The position numbers and the translations under genes were made by a program. From assembly GCA_019426215.1 (NCBI GenBank), contig CM033402.1:18109104-18173103 (forward strand): 64,000 nt of DNA, in the 5' to 3' direction. Each line of letters begins with the position of its first letter. Positions within the stretch are counted from its first letter, which is position 1. The DNA is from Buddleja alternifolia. Its lineage: Eukaryota; Streptophyta; Magnoliopsida; Lamiales; Scrophulariaceae. This document shows, piece by piece, positions 45,200-56,485 of this stretch. The notes beneath the pieces are model-generated. The model saw nothing but the letters and a program-made list of their open reading frames with translations, searched no databases and had not been told where the DNA came from.

Positions 45200-46690
45200 G
45201 TAAATTAAACCCTTTATTAGGGCCCGATGATTTAGACTTCTAGAAAGGCTAATGCATGGGCTTCAACATAAGCCCATGTGAAGTGCTGCAGGCCTTGACA
45301 TCTAAATAAGTGGGCTAGTATGAAAGCTGGTTAATGGGCTCATTTACATCATGGCCGATTTTGGTGATTTTCAAACTCCATGAAATGAAGGTTTTGTTCA
45401 ATACACACACACACACCAACACATATGATTTCAAAGGCATTTTTGGTGCACAATTTTGGAGGGCATAAGTCTTAATGAGATACTCTAAGCTAGTCTCAAT
45501 GGGCTATGCTAAGAGCAAGATATTAAATATCACAGTCGATGTAGATTCCGGAATAAGAAAGTTTTGAAAATATTGATGGAAATTCCGTGGATATTAAGGT
45601 TTCATTTTTTATTTGAGAGGAATTGTGCAAATTTATAAAAATAATTGAAAAATTGAAACAAAACTTTAGATAATTGAAAATTTTTGATAAATAGGATTAT
45701 AAAATTGTTGAGAGAAATTCAAAATAAGTAGATTTGGTAGTAAAGTAATGACTAAATCTCAAAAAAACTTTTAAAAAAAAATTAAAAAACAAGAACATAC
45801 AATGTTAATGAATTCTACCGCCAAAATGCAAAATCACATGGTGTTTTTAAGAGGCTCAAAATAGTTATCACTTGTATCTCTCCTTCCTCTATTTTCATAC
45901 TTGATAGGTGTGGCCTAAAGAAAGAACACAATATTTAAATTTAATTTTTTAATTTGCTGTTAAACATAAAATAAACCCAAATAAAGAAAAATTTAATATT
46001 ATTTCCAATTTTGTGTTTCAATGAATATTTCAGAAATTCCCGGGATATTACAAAATTGGATAGAAAGGGAGATTTTACTTTGAGACCAAACACTCCAAAA
46101 TCTCTCTAAAATTTTTGGCATTACCACCAAAATTTATTACTGAGACTAAAAAAGAAGGAAAATTCTAGCCCAAACCTGATTTGGCCGCACCCAAATGTAT
46201 TTTACAAAGAGAATGTATTACACTTGTCATATAATTGGTAAATTATTTCATAAAATACACATGAGTATGGCTAAACCGAGAGCGGACTAAAATTTCCCAA
46301 AAAGAAATAGTCTAGATAAGGACTTAATAGCTCTTGGAAAGTATCATATAGTTAGAGTAGTGCCCAAAGGCCCAAACAAGCCAATTGTTGATGAGTTTAT
46401 ACTTTTTTTTGGGTTGATAATTTGATCAGTTTATACTCTAGTCTGGCTTTTCTCGTTTATTAAAAAATATCACATTTAAAGGAAACTCTTCATCTCAGAA
46501 TGTACATTTATTATATTTAATGATATCCTATGGATTACACATGATCCTACGTGATATATTGGTCATTGGGTATGGCAGTTATCAAAGATGTCTCCATAAC
46601 TGTGGTCCTAAAATTATTCCAAGTCATAGAATCATTAAGAAGGAATATTAATGATTCATGAATTTTGCTTGTATAATGCTTGATCATTTA
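45200..46690. other. AT-rich spacer, no supported gene
   Basis: A short CA repeat lies at about 45,402-45,416. I see no ORF with family similarity and no terminal-repeat element. Confidence 0.5.
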
Positions 46691-47150
46691 CCGTGGCGGA
46701 TCTAGAATTTTTGTTCAGTGGAGGCCCCAGGAATTTTACTCGGGGGACGAGATTGTTGTGATATAGTTATACAATTTGTTAAGGGGGACGCGGTATGGTA
46801 CGCTATATTTATGGGGAAAAAATGTAATAAGAAATTAGGTTCAATTACAATTTTTGACATAATTTATACTCTTATACCTCTTTTGTTATAACCAGAATTT
46901 TGGATTGGGGGGGGGGGGAGTGAACTCAAAGTAAAGGGGGAAAACGTGATATTTTTCGATCTTGAGGAGGAGGATGAAATTCAAATAATTTTTTTTTTAT
47001 AAGGTAAAAAAATAATTTTTCAAAATTGAAGGGAGGCATTTAATAATTTGAGTGGGGGCATTAATGTAATATATAAATTAAAATTTAAAAATATCTATAT
47101 ATTAAAAAAAAAAATCAGTGGGGCAGTGGAGAAGTGTAGATCCGCCCCTG
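46691..47150. mobile_element. hAT-type MITE, 460 bp
   Basis: The left tip CCGTGGCGGATCTAGA and the reverse complement of the right tip CAGGGGCGGATCTACA match with few differences. The flanks ATCATTTA (46,683-46,690) and ATTATTTA (47,151-47,158) agree at 7 of 8. A G run of about 12 lies at 46,907-46,918. No transposase frame. Confidence 0.75.
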
Positions 47151-47633
47151 ATTATTTATGAGGGTACATCATATCATGGGCACAAGTGTGAAATACACCA
47201 GTACATATATGATGCTTCTCGTTAGGGATATGTTAATTGAACAACTTACCATAAATTCCATATTGGTATCTGTCAAACATGGAACTTTCTCGATTGCGTG
47301 GTGTAAGATTAATACCTATGACCTAAGGCTCCATTTGTTATCTTTCATCTTATGATTCTAGGAGAATAAAATATGATATTTTGAGTCTAGACTAGTCGTG
47401 TATGGAGATATGTGAGTGTAAATTGAGATCCCATCTCTAATTTTAAATCACTAAGAATCATCTTGATTTTCATAGTATATTGATTAAGGGAATTTCTGGA
47501 CAGAGTAACTACGAAAACCGAGGGTTTCTTCTTAGCTTACCAAAAATATATTTTAGTAGAAGGAAATCTAAAAGCAGACTAGTCTTCTTGTTTGAACTTC
47601 TACATTTGAATTTTTATTGTTACTAGTCTAAAG

Positions 47634-47650
47634 CACGTGCGTTGCACGTG
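47634..47650. repeat. short palindrome CACGTGC-GTT-GCACGTG
   Basis: Perfect 7-bp arms flank a 3-bp loop. The 480 bp before it (47,151-47,630) contain no supported gene. The palindrome and following sequence may be the start of a non-autonomous element that reaches the tandem repeats at 47,761-48,020, but no boundaries could be proved. Confidence 0.6.
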
Positions 47651-47760
47651 TATACCAATTATTTTAATAATTTAAGTTAATTTAATATTTTAATAACTTA
47701 GAAACTAACAATGATAACTTCGTCTAACGTCGGGATTGAACTATAATCTAAAGTACAATT

Positions 47761-48020
47761 GAAAGTTCAAAGGCAGAAATTGGAAAATAATTGTGCAGGA
47801 TATTGCTTTCTTACATACGAATATAGATTATTCTTCTTATTGAAGTTTTTTACATTGAAAAGTACCATTGAAAGTTCAAAGGCAGAAATTGAAAAATAAT
47901 TGTGCAGGAATTTACTTTCTTACATATGAATATAGATTATTCTTCCTTTGGCTTTTATTACATTGAAAAGTATCATTGAAAGTTCAAATGCAGAAATTGG
48001 AAAACAATTGTGCAGTAATT
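47761..48020. repeat. tandem repeat, 2.4 units of about 108 bp
   Basis: The word GAAAGTTCAAAGGCAGAAATT recurs, with changes, at 47,761, 47,870 and 47,978 (periods 109 and 108). Units also share AATAATTGTGCAGG and GAATATAGATTATTCTTC. The last unit is cut by the CACTA element at 48,027. Confidence 0.85.
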
Positions 48021-48047
48021 TGCTTTCACTACAAGAAAACAGAGTTT

Positions 48048-48600
48048 CAGAGAAAAATCCAATTTTTCGTCTCTGAAAATAATCAGAGACGGAAAAATTT
48101 CGTCTCTGACACCCGTCTTTAAACAACTCGACGCTGATTGAGATGAAATTTTTCCGTCTCTAATTTCAGAGACGAAAATTGTTCCGTCTCTAATTTCGTC
48201 GCTTTTTTCATGATTTTTTTACAAATAAACCGTCTCTATATTTTGTCTATAATCCGTCTTTAAATTTGTCTCTAATTATATTTGTGGAATCCATCTCTGA
48301 ATCCGTCTCTAATACGAACTCAAAATCCGTCTCTAAATCCGTCTCTGATTCCAACGATATATCCGTCTCTAAATTCATCTCTGATTCCAACTCAGTAACC
48401 GTCTCTAAATCTGTCTCTGATTCCAATTTAGCATCCGTCTCTAAATCCATCTCTGATTCCAACTCCGTATCCGTCTCTGATTTCAACTCTGAATTCGTCT
48501 CTGATCGCATTTCAATATAGGTCTCTAATTTCGTCTCTAATTCCGCCTCTAATCTGTCTTTGCTTTTTCTAAAACTGTCTCTAAATCCGTCTCTAAATAA
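48048..48600. repeat. subterminal CCGTCTCTAAT / AGAGACGG repeats of the CACTA element
   Basis: CCGTCTCTRA and its variants occur more than 20 times in 550 bp, first in both orientations (near 48,048-48,200), then mostly as CCGTCTCTAAATC / CCGTCTCTGATTCCAA in one orientation. In En/Spm-type elements such subterminal arrays bind the element's TNPA-like protein. The Ser/Asp-rich and Glu/Thr-rich open frames at 48,247-48,520 on both strands are translation artefacts of the array. Confidence 0.85.
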
Positions 48601-49016
48601 AGCTAAAAAATTTATGAATATAGCGTTTTATTTGCTAAATCCATATAATATCAAACCTGGTAAATAACGAATAATTCAATGAAATCAACAAACATTAACT
48701 AAACAACATCGCACCTATCAACAAAATGCACACAACTAATTAACATCACAATCGAAGTATCTAGCACAATCATTTCAACACCACATCATTCTAACAATAT
48801 ATCATTCCAATAGACAACTTTGTCCAATCAATTAGTCCCGACATCTACCCAAAAGTATCAAAACGGTAAACAATTAACACGAGTTAATATTAATCATCAA
48901 AGTATATAACCAAAAAATACCAATTAACTACCTCCATCTGAACCTCTTTGCTCATTACAATTTCCAGATCCACCGGGGAACTTGTGGTTTGGATATCCCA
49001 CATCTTGAACAAATTT

Positions 49017-50222
49017 TCAAAGCATCTCCTCTATGCTCACTTTCATCTCCTCTTTCATTCGTTTAATCTCTTCATTCTTCATTTCAATAATTGCATCTCT
49101 TTTTCTCACTTCCTCAAACACATTTTCTATCAATTTCTTGTTCTCTTCATTGTTTCTTCTTTGGTTTTCTCGCACATCTTCTATCTCTTGTGTTAATCCC
49201 ACAATTACCTCACGAGACTCTCCCCGACCAGCAACTGATGAGCTGGAGCTCACACTATAATTTCCAGAATTTTTGCATTGCCCAATTCCGTACAAACGGC
49301 CCTTTAATGGGCCTCCAGTCACTTCGCACCATGATGAAAAATCAAATGACGGTAACAAGGAGGAATCACTGGGACCCTGCTTGGCCCTGTATTCTTCCTT
49401 TGCAAATATATGACAAAAATTGTTAATTCTTAATAATATATTAACAAGTAAATGAAACAAAACATCCTCTATGAAAATTAAAGAAAAAGTAAATTAAGAG
49501 CAAAAGATAATAAGGAGAAACTTAATTAAAAGATACTTACACTAACTTTTTTCGATTTTTTATCCACAAACTCCCCAGTGCCTTGACTTATGTGGCATCG
49601 CTCAAATAACTCAAAATCATCAACACTGCGCTTAAGTGTTTTTTCCTACAATAATGATTATACTAATCAATGTTCAGCAGAATAGCAGAAAAAGAGATGA
49701 AAATTTGGAAACTAAACATACCATTTTTAGTCGATGTGCTTCTCGAGGGATAGAACCACAAGTATGCTTCGTGACACAACCTTCCTTCTCAGTCATACGA
49801 TTTTGCTTAGCTTTCTCACATTTTTTAGCATACTCCTCTGTAGCCCAGTACTTTTGCACCAATTCGTCTCATATATGAGTGCCCATCCAAGTTGGAGCTC
49901 TACCAACCATGTCCAAATTACTTGGTTTTCTGCCTAATTGCTCCTCAGCATTGTCTAAAGCTTTTTTCTTGGCTTTGTAGAGCAATTCCCTCAGTCGGGC
50001 ACCAGCATTTTCGTTCCAAATTTTTCGCACACTTGCATCTGTTAGGTTATCCCACCTATATCTCAACTGAAATATGGATATTTTAAAAAAAAACTACTTA
50101 ACAATCAAACTTCAAATAACATGATATAAAAATCAAACTTGAATAAAGTACCTTAAAATTCTCCCATAATAAATTTTTGGTCGCCTTTGGAACTTTCAGC
50201 CATCTTGGATATGCTTCTGTGA
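49017..50222 (-). pseudogene. CACTA-encoded Ptta/En/Spm-type protein, 5' end cut off
   Basis: Read right to left, exon-like pieces are about 50,222-50,150 (WLKVPKATKNLLWENFK region), 50,066-49,869 (LRYRWDNLTDASVRKIWNENAGARLRELLY), 49,862-49,674 (NRMTEKEGCVTKHTCGSIPREAHRLKM) and 49,460-49,017 (PSFDFSSWCEVTGGPLKGRLYGIG, then a coiled coil of Glu/Lys heptads ending EEML). Intron-like AT-rich gaps separate them. This matches the plant transposase Ptta/En/Spm family, thought to be the TNPA-like DNA-binding partner. The catalytic TNPD-like gene is not in the window. The Sirevirus insertion removes the start. Confidence 0.75.
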
Positions 50223-50232
50223 AAATTACCTT

Positions 50233-52005
50233 TGTTAGGAATTTCATGTTAGATGTTTTGATGATGACAATTAGGATTCTATGTTAGACCCCAAGAAATG
50301 TAAGTATAAGAGCTTTCATAGAACAAATGTATAAGCGCCTAAAAGCTTGTTTATTTTATTATGCTTGTATTTTTATCTTTATAGATTTTAGACTAAGGAT
50401 GTGATACTAAATCACTAGAAGAGTTCTGTGTGAGTCTACCAAGTAATGAAGCTGAAGATCAAGCGTCTGAAGGAACAGTAAAGATAAAGATTAGTCTTAA
50501 GCATCCGTCAAGCCCTAAAAGACTGTCCCAGGTTATGAAACCAGCGCTCAAGATTTATAATGAACTTTAGACCAAGTACTTAACACTAAGTCAATGATAG
50601 AATTCTGAGTGAGTCTATCAAAGATAAAGTGAAAGGTCAAGCGTCTAAAAGTCGGGCAAAGATATTGACTCTTTTTAAGCGTCTGTTTAGCACATAGAAG
50701 ACTGCTTTCAAAAAGCCCAATATCCAAAAGCTCAAGCGTCCAGTTCTCAAAGCGTAACCTGAAGACTTAAGCCCAAGTTACTAAAGACTTAAAAATGCAT
50801 GACCCAACGGTAATTATTTCCAAACGGGAATAAGACAAGATGCATCAAAAGTCGGATAAGTGCTATTAAAATATAAGCACTACAACTTATGGGCAAGCCA
50901 TTTATTTGACCAAGACTGTCAGAGTTATGAAACCAAGAGCATGCCTAACTAATTAAAAATACCCAAGGTTAGGAATGTCAGAACTCATGGAATGTTTAGG
51001 GAAACGAGATCCCAACCGTGTCCAACGGACAAAAACCAAATAACCTATAAATAGCCCTTTTCAACAAAAAGAGAAAGTGTGTGACACATACAAGAGATAC
51101 CTGAATGTATTAGTGTGAATAAAGTCACAAACTCTTGTATATACAAAAAGACACAAGAAAAGAATAAAAACTTTGTTGAAAGAAAAGCCTACAAAAATTC
51201 ATAGCCAAATATCCTTATCAGCTTTTCACAAATATTCCAGAAACAGTCAAATATATCTCAAACCCTTTTTAAGACCCTACACTACTATTGAGATATCCTC
51301 AAGTTGTTTGAACTTTCCAAAAACAAACAAACCCATTATATAAACTCTCAACATCTTTCATCTGAGTGAGAAAGCCTGTTGATTTACAAGCAATATTTTT
51401 GTGTAAAAGAAGCTTGTGGAAGAAGATCTTTATTGGAGCTGAAATCTGTGTGACCAAGGAGTTCCAAGATTATATCCAATCTCCCTCTATTTTGTAGAAA
51501 TCTCTGTGTGACTCTTCGATAAATCATCATAGTGGAAAACCTCCCTGATAAAAGGAGAAGAAGGACGTAGCTGAGATTACATCACCCAGTGAACCTTACA
51601 AATATCCTGTGTCATTTATTGCTTTAACTATTCACTATTTTATTGCTTTACTATTCATATTGCATATAATTTGATAAAGTTTTTAAAACACCTATGCGAC
51701 TACTTTTGATTAACAAACCGAACGCTAAGCCATAAAATACTTCCGCTGTGCTAACCCTGATTTAGTGACTAAACTCTGCCCTACTTTGGTAAGCGTTGAA
51801 ATCACTGAGTCTAAGTTAACTTTCCTCAAGCGCCTGAAACTAGCGCTTAAGTCATCATCTCTCAAGCGCCGCACCAAGCGCTCAAAGCTTTCCAAGCGTT
51901 CAAATACTTCAAAGTGATACGAATTTTTAGAAGTCAAAAAGATTTCAGGGTCTATTCAACCCCCCCCCCCTTCTAGACCCTTTCGTATACCACTTGGGAC
52001 CAACA
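50233..52005 (+). repeat. 5' LTR of the Sirevirus, 1,773 bp
   Basis: It starts TGTTAGGAATTTCATG and ends GGGACCAACA, two bases before the primer site. It holds about 15-20 AGCGYY-type words (AAGCGTCT, AAGCGCCT and similar), and a poly-C run at 51,960-51,970. Termination-like AATAAA signals lie at about 51,117 and 51,160, after the TATA box, so R probably starts near 51,080. Confidence 0.9.
51046..51054 (+). promoter_or_regulatory. TATA box of the Sirevirus LTR (TATAAATAG)
   Basis: A textbook plant TATA box in the middle of the 5' LTR. Transcription should start about 30 bp downstream, around 51,080. The 3' LTR is cut before the matching position. Confidence 0.75.
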
Positions 52006-52007
52006 AG

Positions 52008-52019
52008 TGGTATCAGAGC
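52008..52019 (+). promoter_or_regulatory. primer binding site TGGTATCAGAGC
   Basis: This is complementary to the 3' end of plant initiator-type tRNA-Met, as in most Copia elements, and lies two bases after the LTR end. It primes minus-strand DNA synthesis. Confidence 0.9.
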
Positions 52020-52114
52020 GGTTGAAGTTGAAACCTAAGCGTTTCCAAGCGTAACTGCTTGTTTAGATCCTTTTTTTTAAAAATAGTCGCTTTAAAAATT
52101 ACTTTAAATTTTTC

Positions 52115-54334
52115 ATGGCATTTTCTAAAGTTCCCAAGTTGACCGAGTCAAATTATGATTCATGGAAGGTCAAAGCGTTTACTTATTTGTGTTCATGTGA
52201 TGATGAAATGTGTGATATCATTTCAGATGGGCCAATCAAAATATATAAAGTTATCACCAGAGCGCTCGAAGCCACAGAAGAAACACTTGATGGTTATGTG
52301 GAGAAGCCCAAACAAGAATGGTCCACCGATGAGCGTCGACAAGCCAATTTAGACAATGTCGGTCGGAATGCTTTATACACAGCTATTGGTGACAATGACA
52401 ACTTATTCAACAAAGTCAAATCATGCAATACAACTAAAGAAATTTGGGATAAGTTGGCTACTATTTGTGGTGGCTCAACACAAATTAAGGAAAACAAATT
52501 ATCAATTGCCAAAGAAAAGTTCAACAGCTTTAAGATGTTGTCCAATGAGACGCTAGAACAATTAGACATGAGATTTACAGCTCTTGTCACTGAATTAACA
52601 TCTTTGGGCATGGAATTACAAAATCGGGAAATGGTTGTCAAAATCTTCAGAAGTCTCCCGAGTAAATTCCTTAAGAAAACAACTGCAATGAGAGAATCAA
52701 GCAATCTGGATAGTCTAACTCCAGAAGATGCTTTTTCAGAACTCAAGGCATTTGAGTTTGAATTGAATTCGGCCAGCGATGCAGTGAGCAGTCCAGTAAT
52801 TGAGTCTGGAGCGCTAATGGCATCAATCAAAGGAAAATCCAGTAGTAAAGGAAAGGCTTCAGATATAAGTGAGGAAGAAGAACTAGCGCTTCTAAATAGA
52901 TTCAGAAAGTTCCTAAAATATGATAAGAAAGGAAACAGTCCTAAACATCCAGGACAAAATTCATATCAAGCGCCTGTTCAAAATCTACAACAATATCAAG
53001 CGCCTCACTATCCCGCACCTTCCTCTCCAGCGCCAATTCAGTATCAAGCGTCTTCTCAGCAAGATCTCTCAGCTCCAGTGGTCTCAAAACCACGATTTGC
53101 AAGATTAACAAATGAACAAAAGATGAAAACTAATCTTTGTTATAATTGCAGGAAACCAGGGCACTTCCAAGTTAATTGCCCATATCCAAATGTGTCTAAA
53201 CCTACAAAGCAAGACCAAACAAACAGAAGCCAATTCAGGAATAATCTGAGGCAACAAGGGTTGCTAGCAGAATCAGAACCATTCTACACACCTGAAGAGG
53301 ACTTGGAATCATCAGATGAAAGCAGTGATGATGAGCCTTCAAGCGACTCAGCATTCATTTGTCTCATGGCAAGAGATGATGAAGAGTCTGACAATTCGCT
53401 ATCTGAGGTAACCACTGAATTATGTCATCCCCTTTCTTATGATGAACTACTTGACAAAGTAAAAGAATATTATACAGATTGTCAAGAAGCAGCAGAATTA
53501 TTTCAAAATCACCTTTATATCATTTCAGCGCTCAAAAGGGATAAAGTAACGCTCAAAGCAGAGTTACAAGTTCAGCAACAGTGCATTGAGAAGAACCAAT
53601 CGCTTGAGAGTGAAATTATTCAATTAAGAAATGATATTGACATAATAGTCAAGAGAGAAGCTGAAGTGAGTGCTAAACTTGCTAAATCAGAGCAGCTTAT
53701 CTCATCATTATCAAAAGCTTCTAGAACGCTAGATAATGTGACTGAAGTAACCAGAGCATTTGGTGAAAAGACCGGTTTAGGGTGTGATAAATTTGGTCAT
53801 AAAACCAAAGCATCTAAGTTTACAACAACCAACAAAGGAAAAGGTGTAACCTTTATTGAAGAAAGCTCAAACAGACAAACGCTGAATGAGACTCAGAACA
53901 TTGGTACGAGATCAAATGAGAAAGTCAACACTGACTTAGGCAAAGGAAAGACCAAAGTGAATGATTCACAAAAGAAAGTATATCCAAACGCTCAAAAAGC
54001 TAAGGAAAAACCTTCTACAAGTAAATCAAACGCTAAGCGTCTAGCACCAAAAGTGCATCCTAAGTCAATATCAAGGAAATACCAACGTCAATATTCACAA
54101 AGATCTAGATCATATTATCAATATTATGATAACTATGATTATGACTGTGATTATTACTATAATCAAGGATATTACTATACACCTAAAAAGCACACACAAC
54201 GCAAACCGAAACCCAAGAAGGCCAATCTTCCCGAAATGAAGACAAGGCAAATATGGGTTCCGAAAATTCTAATTCAGACTAACGTTACTAACAAAGAAGG
54301 ACCCAAAACAAAATGGGTACCTAAGAAGAATTAG
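52115..54334 (+). CDS. Sirevirus gag, 739 aa, intact frame
   Basis: The ATG at 52,115 (TTTTCATGGCA) opens a long frame. Residues 1-230 are the UBN2-type gag domain (FSKVPKLTESNYDSWKVKAFTYL; EIWDKLATICGGST). Next is a Gln/Pro/Ala-rich linker, then one zinc knuckle CYNCRKPGHFQVNC (about residues 345-358). An acidic region with SSDESSDDEPSSDS follows, a coiled coil at about 480-550, and a Lys/Tyr-rich tail (YYQYYDNYDYDCDYYYN near 665-685; KKHTQRKPKPKK). The long C-terminal extension with coiled coil is typical of Sirevirus gags and is thought to mediate particle assembly or host contacts. The frame ends at TAG 54,332; protease opens 14 bp later in another frame. No internal break is visible. Confidence 0.9.
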   Translation: MAFSKVPKLTESNYDSWKVKAFTYLCSCDDEMCDIISDGPIKIYKVITRALEATEETLDGYVEKPKQEWSTDERRQANLDNVGRNALYTAIGDNDNLFNKVKSCNTTKEIWDKLATICGGSTQIKENKLSIAKEKFNSFKMLSNETLEQLDMRFTALVTELTSLGMELQNREMVVKIFRSLPSKFLKKTTAMRESSNLDSLTPEDAFSELKAFEFELNSASDAVSSPVIESGALMASIKGKSSSKGKASDISEEEELALLNRFRKFLKYDKKGNSPKHPGQNSYQAPVQNLQQYQAPHYPAPSSPAPIQYQASSQQDLSAPVVSKPRFARLTNEQKMKTNLCYNCRKPGHFQVNCPYPNVSKPTKQDQTNRSQFRNNLRQQGLLAESEPFYTPEEDLESSDESSDDEPSSDSAFICLMARDDEESDNSLSEVTTELCHPLSYDELLDKVKEYYTDCQEAAELFQNHLYIISALKRDKVTLKAELQVQQQCIEKNQSLESEIIQLRNDIDIIVKREAEVSAKLAKSEQLISSLSKASRTLDNVTEVTRAFGEKTGLGCDKFGHKTKASKFTTTNKGKGVTFIEESSNRQTLNETQNIGTRSNEKVNTDLGKGKTKVNDSQKKVYPNAQKAKEKPSTSKSNAKRLAPKVHPKSISRKYQRQYSQRSRSYYQYYDNYDYDCDYYYNQGYYYTPKKHTQRKPKPKKANLPEMKTRQIWVPKILIQTNVTNKEGPKTKWVPKKN

Positions 54335-54347
54335 AACTGCCCTTTAA

Positions 54348-54755
54348 ATGCAGGTACCTAGAGCCAACACCGATACCTCAATTTGGTACATAGATAGTGG
54401 GTCATCGAGACATATGACTGGATCAAAGGATCTCTTGATCAACTATCATGCAACCAATGGTCCTCAAGTTATATTCGGTGACAACTCTAAAGGTAAAACT
54501 AAAGGTATAGGTATCGTGCATAGGGGGAACATCTTGATTAATGATGTATACTATGTTGAGGGTCTTAAACATAATGTCCTAAGCATAAGTCAATCCTGTG
54601 ATAAAGGCTTTGAAATTAAATTTTCTACTAACTTTTGCGAGATAATCGATATTAAGACAGGGTCTACTAAGTTAAGAGGAAGAAGAACAAACAATGTATA
54701 CTTAGTAGATTGGGATTCAACTTTAGATAACAACCCTACATGTTTTGTAGCTTAG
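54348..54755 (+). pseudogene. Sirevirus protease region
   Basis: The aspartic protease signature WYIDSGSSRHMTG lies near residues 13-25, and the conserved VYYVEGLKHNVLSISQ block near 65-80. The frame meets a TAG at 54,753 and continues in the same frame with the pre-integrase zinc region, so a single nonsense codon breaks the polyprotein here. The enzyme would mature gag and pol. Confidence 0.85.
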
Positions 54756-54767
54756 AATCAAAATGAA

Positions 54768-56449
54768 TTGGGTTGGTTATGGCATAGAAAAATGAATCAC
54801 CTCAACTTTAAGGCAATCTCTCAAATAATATCGCTAAATCTTGTGGAGGGATTACCTAAGGGTTCCTTTAATAAAGATCGCTTATGTGATGCTTGTCAAA
54901 TGGGTAAGCAAGTTAAATCATCTTTTAAGAAGAAACTTCACCTACTTACATCTCGAATACTTGAATTACTACATTTAGATTTGTTTGGTCCTATTCAAAT
55001 CATGAGCGTTAGTGTTAAAAGTATTCACTAGTAATAGTTGATGATTTCTCACGCTATACATGGGTAGAATTTTTAGAATCTAAAGATGAAACTAGTGCCA
55101 AGCTCACGTCTCTAATTCGTCCACTACAAAACTCAAAAGATCTAAAAGTGACAAGAATTAGAAGTGATAGAGGAATTGAATTTACTAACCATATTGTTGA
55201 GAAATTTTGTAAAGACTTTGGAATACTTCATGAGTATTCAGCGCCTAGAACACCTCAACAAAATGGAGTGGCCGAGCGACGGAACAGAACGCTTAAAGAA
55301 GCCGCTAGGACTATGTTAGCCGAGTCTAAGCTGCCTCAAAGGTTTTGGGCCGAAGCTATCAATACCGCTTGCTACACTCAGAACCGGTGTATGATCAACA
55401 AGCAACATGAAAAGACTCCATATGAGTTATGGAAGGGACGTAAGCCGAATGTTTCATACTTTCATGTATTTGGTTCAAAATGTTTCATTCATAACAATGG
55501 ATCCCAAAGCCTAAAGACATTTGATCTTAAAGTGGATGAAGGAATCTTTCTAGGCTATGCCAAAAATGGAAAGAGCTTTCGCATCTTAAATAAGATTAAA
55601 TCGAAGGTTGAAGAATCCATTCATGTTGTGTTTGATGATGCTAACCAAGAACCGAGTAAGGTTAATATTGATGATGTAGGAATTGAAGATCTATCTCAAC
55701 GAGCGTCACAAATCAATCTGTGTGATGACAGTGATATTGATGAAGACAATGAGATCATTGTACCTAATCCTAAGATTACTCATGAAGGTATCAATAACGA
55801 TATTGCAAGAAACGCTGATGATCATGAAGAGAATGTTCATCAAGAGCAAACTCAAACTGTAAACACTGAAGCACCTACGCAAGAAATTGGTCAAGCGTCT
55901 GTACAGCTTAATCAAGCGTCGGATCAATCTATTAACCCGTTCCATCCAGACAGAAAATGGCTCAGAGACCATCCACCAGAACTAATTATTGGAGATGCTG
56001 GAGCACCTGTTAGAACTAGAGCCGCTACAATAAATGAGGCCATGTTTGCAAGTTTCCTATCTCAAATGGAACCAAAGAAAGTGGATGAAGCGCTTAACGA
56101 TCCAAGCTGGATTGAAGCCATGCAAGAAGAGCTAAATCAGTTTGAAAGAAAAGAGGTATGGACGTTAGTGCCAAGACCAACTCATCAAGGAGTTATTGGT
56201 ACTAGATGGGTTTATAGAAACAAAATGGATGAGAATGGCATTGTGATTAGAAACAAAGCCAGACTTGTAGCACAAGGATACTGTCAAGAAGAGGGTATCG
56301 ACTTCGATGAGACATACGCTCCTGTCGCCCGTCTTGAAGCTATTCGCATGTTTCTAGCGTTTGCAGCATTCAACAAATTTACAGTATATCAAATGGACGT
56401 AAAGAGTGCATTTCTGAATGGTAAACTTCAAGAAGAAGTATATGTGTAG
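54768..56449 (+). pseudogene. Sirevirus integrase and RT start, one frameshift and one stop
   Basis: 54,768-55,031 holds the pre-integrase zinc site (HRKMNH and CDACQ) and the start of the integrase core with the first Asp (LHLDLFGP). A frame change near 55,010-55,030 follows. Integrase continues ([20 protein letters not shown] with the second Asp; [13 protein letters not shown] with the Glu) and runs through a variable acidic linker to the RT domain ([35 protein letters not shown] with the RT Asp). It is broken by TAG at 56,447, directly after EEVYV. All integrase catalytic residues are present; only these point lesions interrupt the frame. Confidence 0.85.
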
Positions 56450-56485
56450 CAACCACCAGGATTCATCAACAACCATGGGAAAAGT

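Larger units (their letters stand above)
48027..50232 (-). mobile_element. CACTA (En/Spm) transposon, one end only
   Basis: The left tip CACTACAAGAAAACAGAG is a standard CACTA end, next to TTT (48,024-48,026) as candidate 3-bp duplication. It is followed by dense subterminal repeats (48,048-48,600) and a gene with an En/Spm-type Ptta domain on -. The element is cut at 50,232 by the Sirevirus, so its other half lies beyond the Sirevirus, outside the window. Confidence 0.85.

Noticed and set aside
48247..48520. Ser-rich (+) and Glu/Thr-rich (-) proteins on overlapping frames
   Set aside because: Both are translations of the CCGTCTCTRA subterminal repeat of the CACTA element.
55706..55972. - strand frames opposite the Sirevirus coding regions
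   Set aside because: Shadow frames of gag, pol and the extra ORF.
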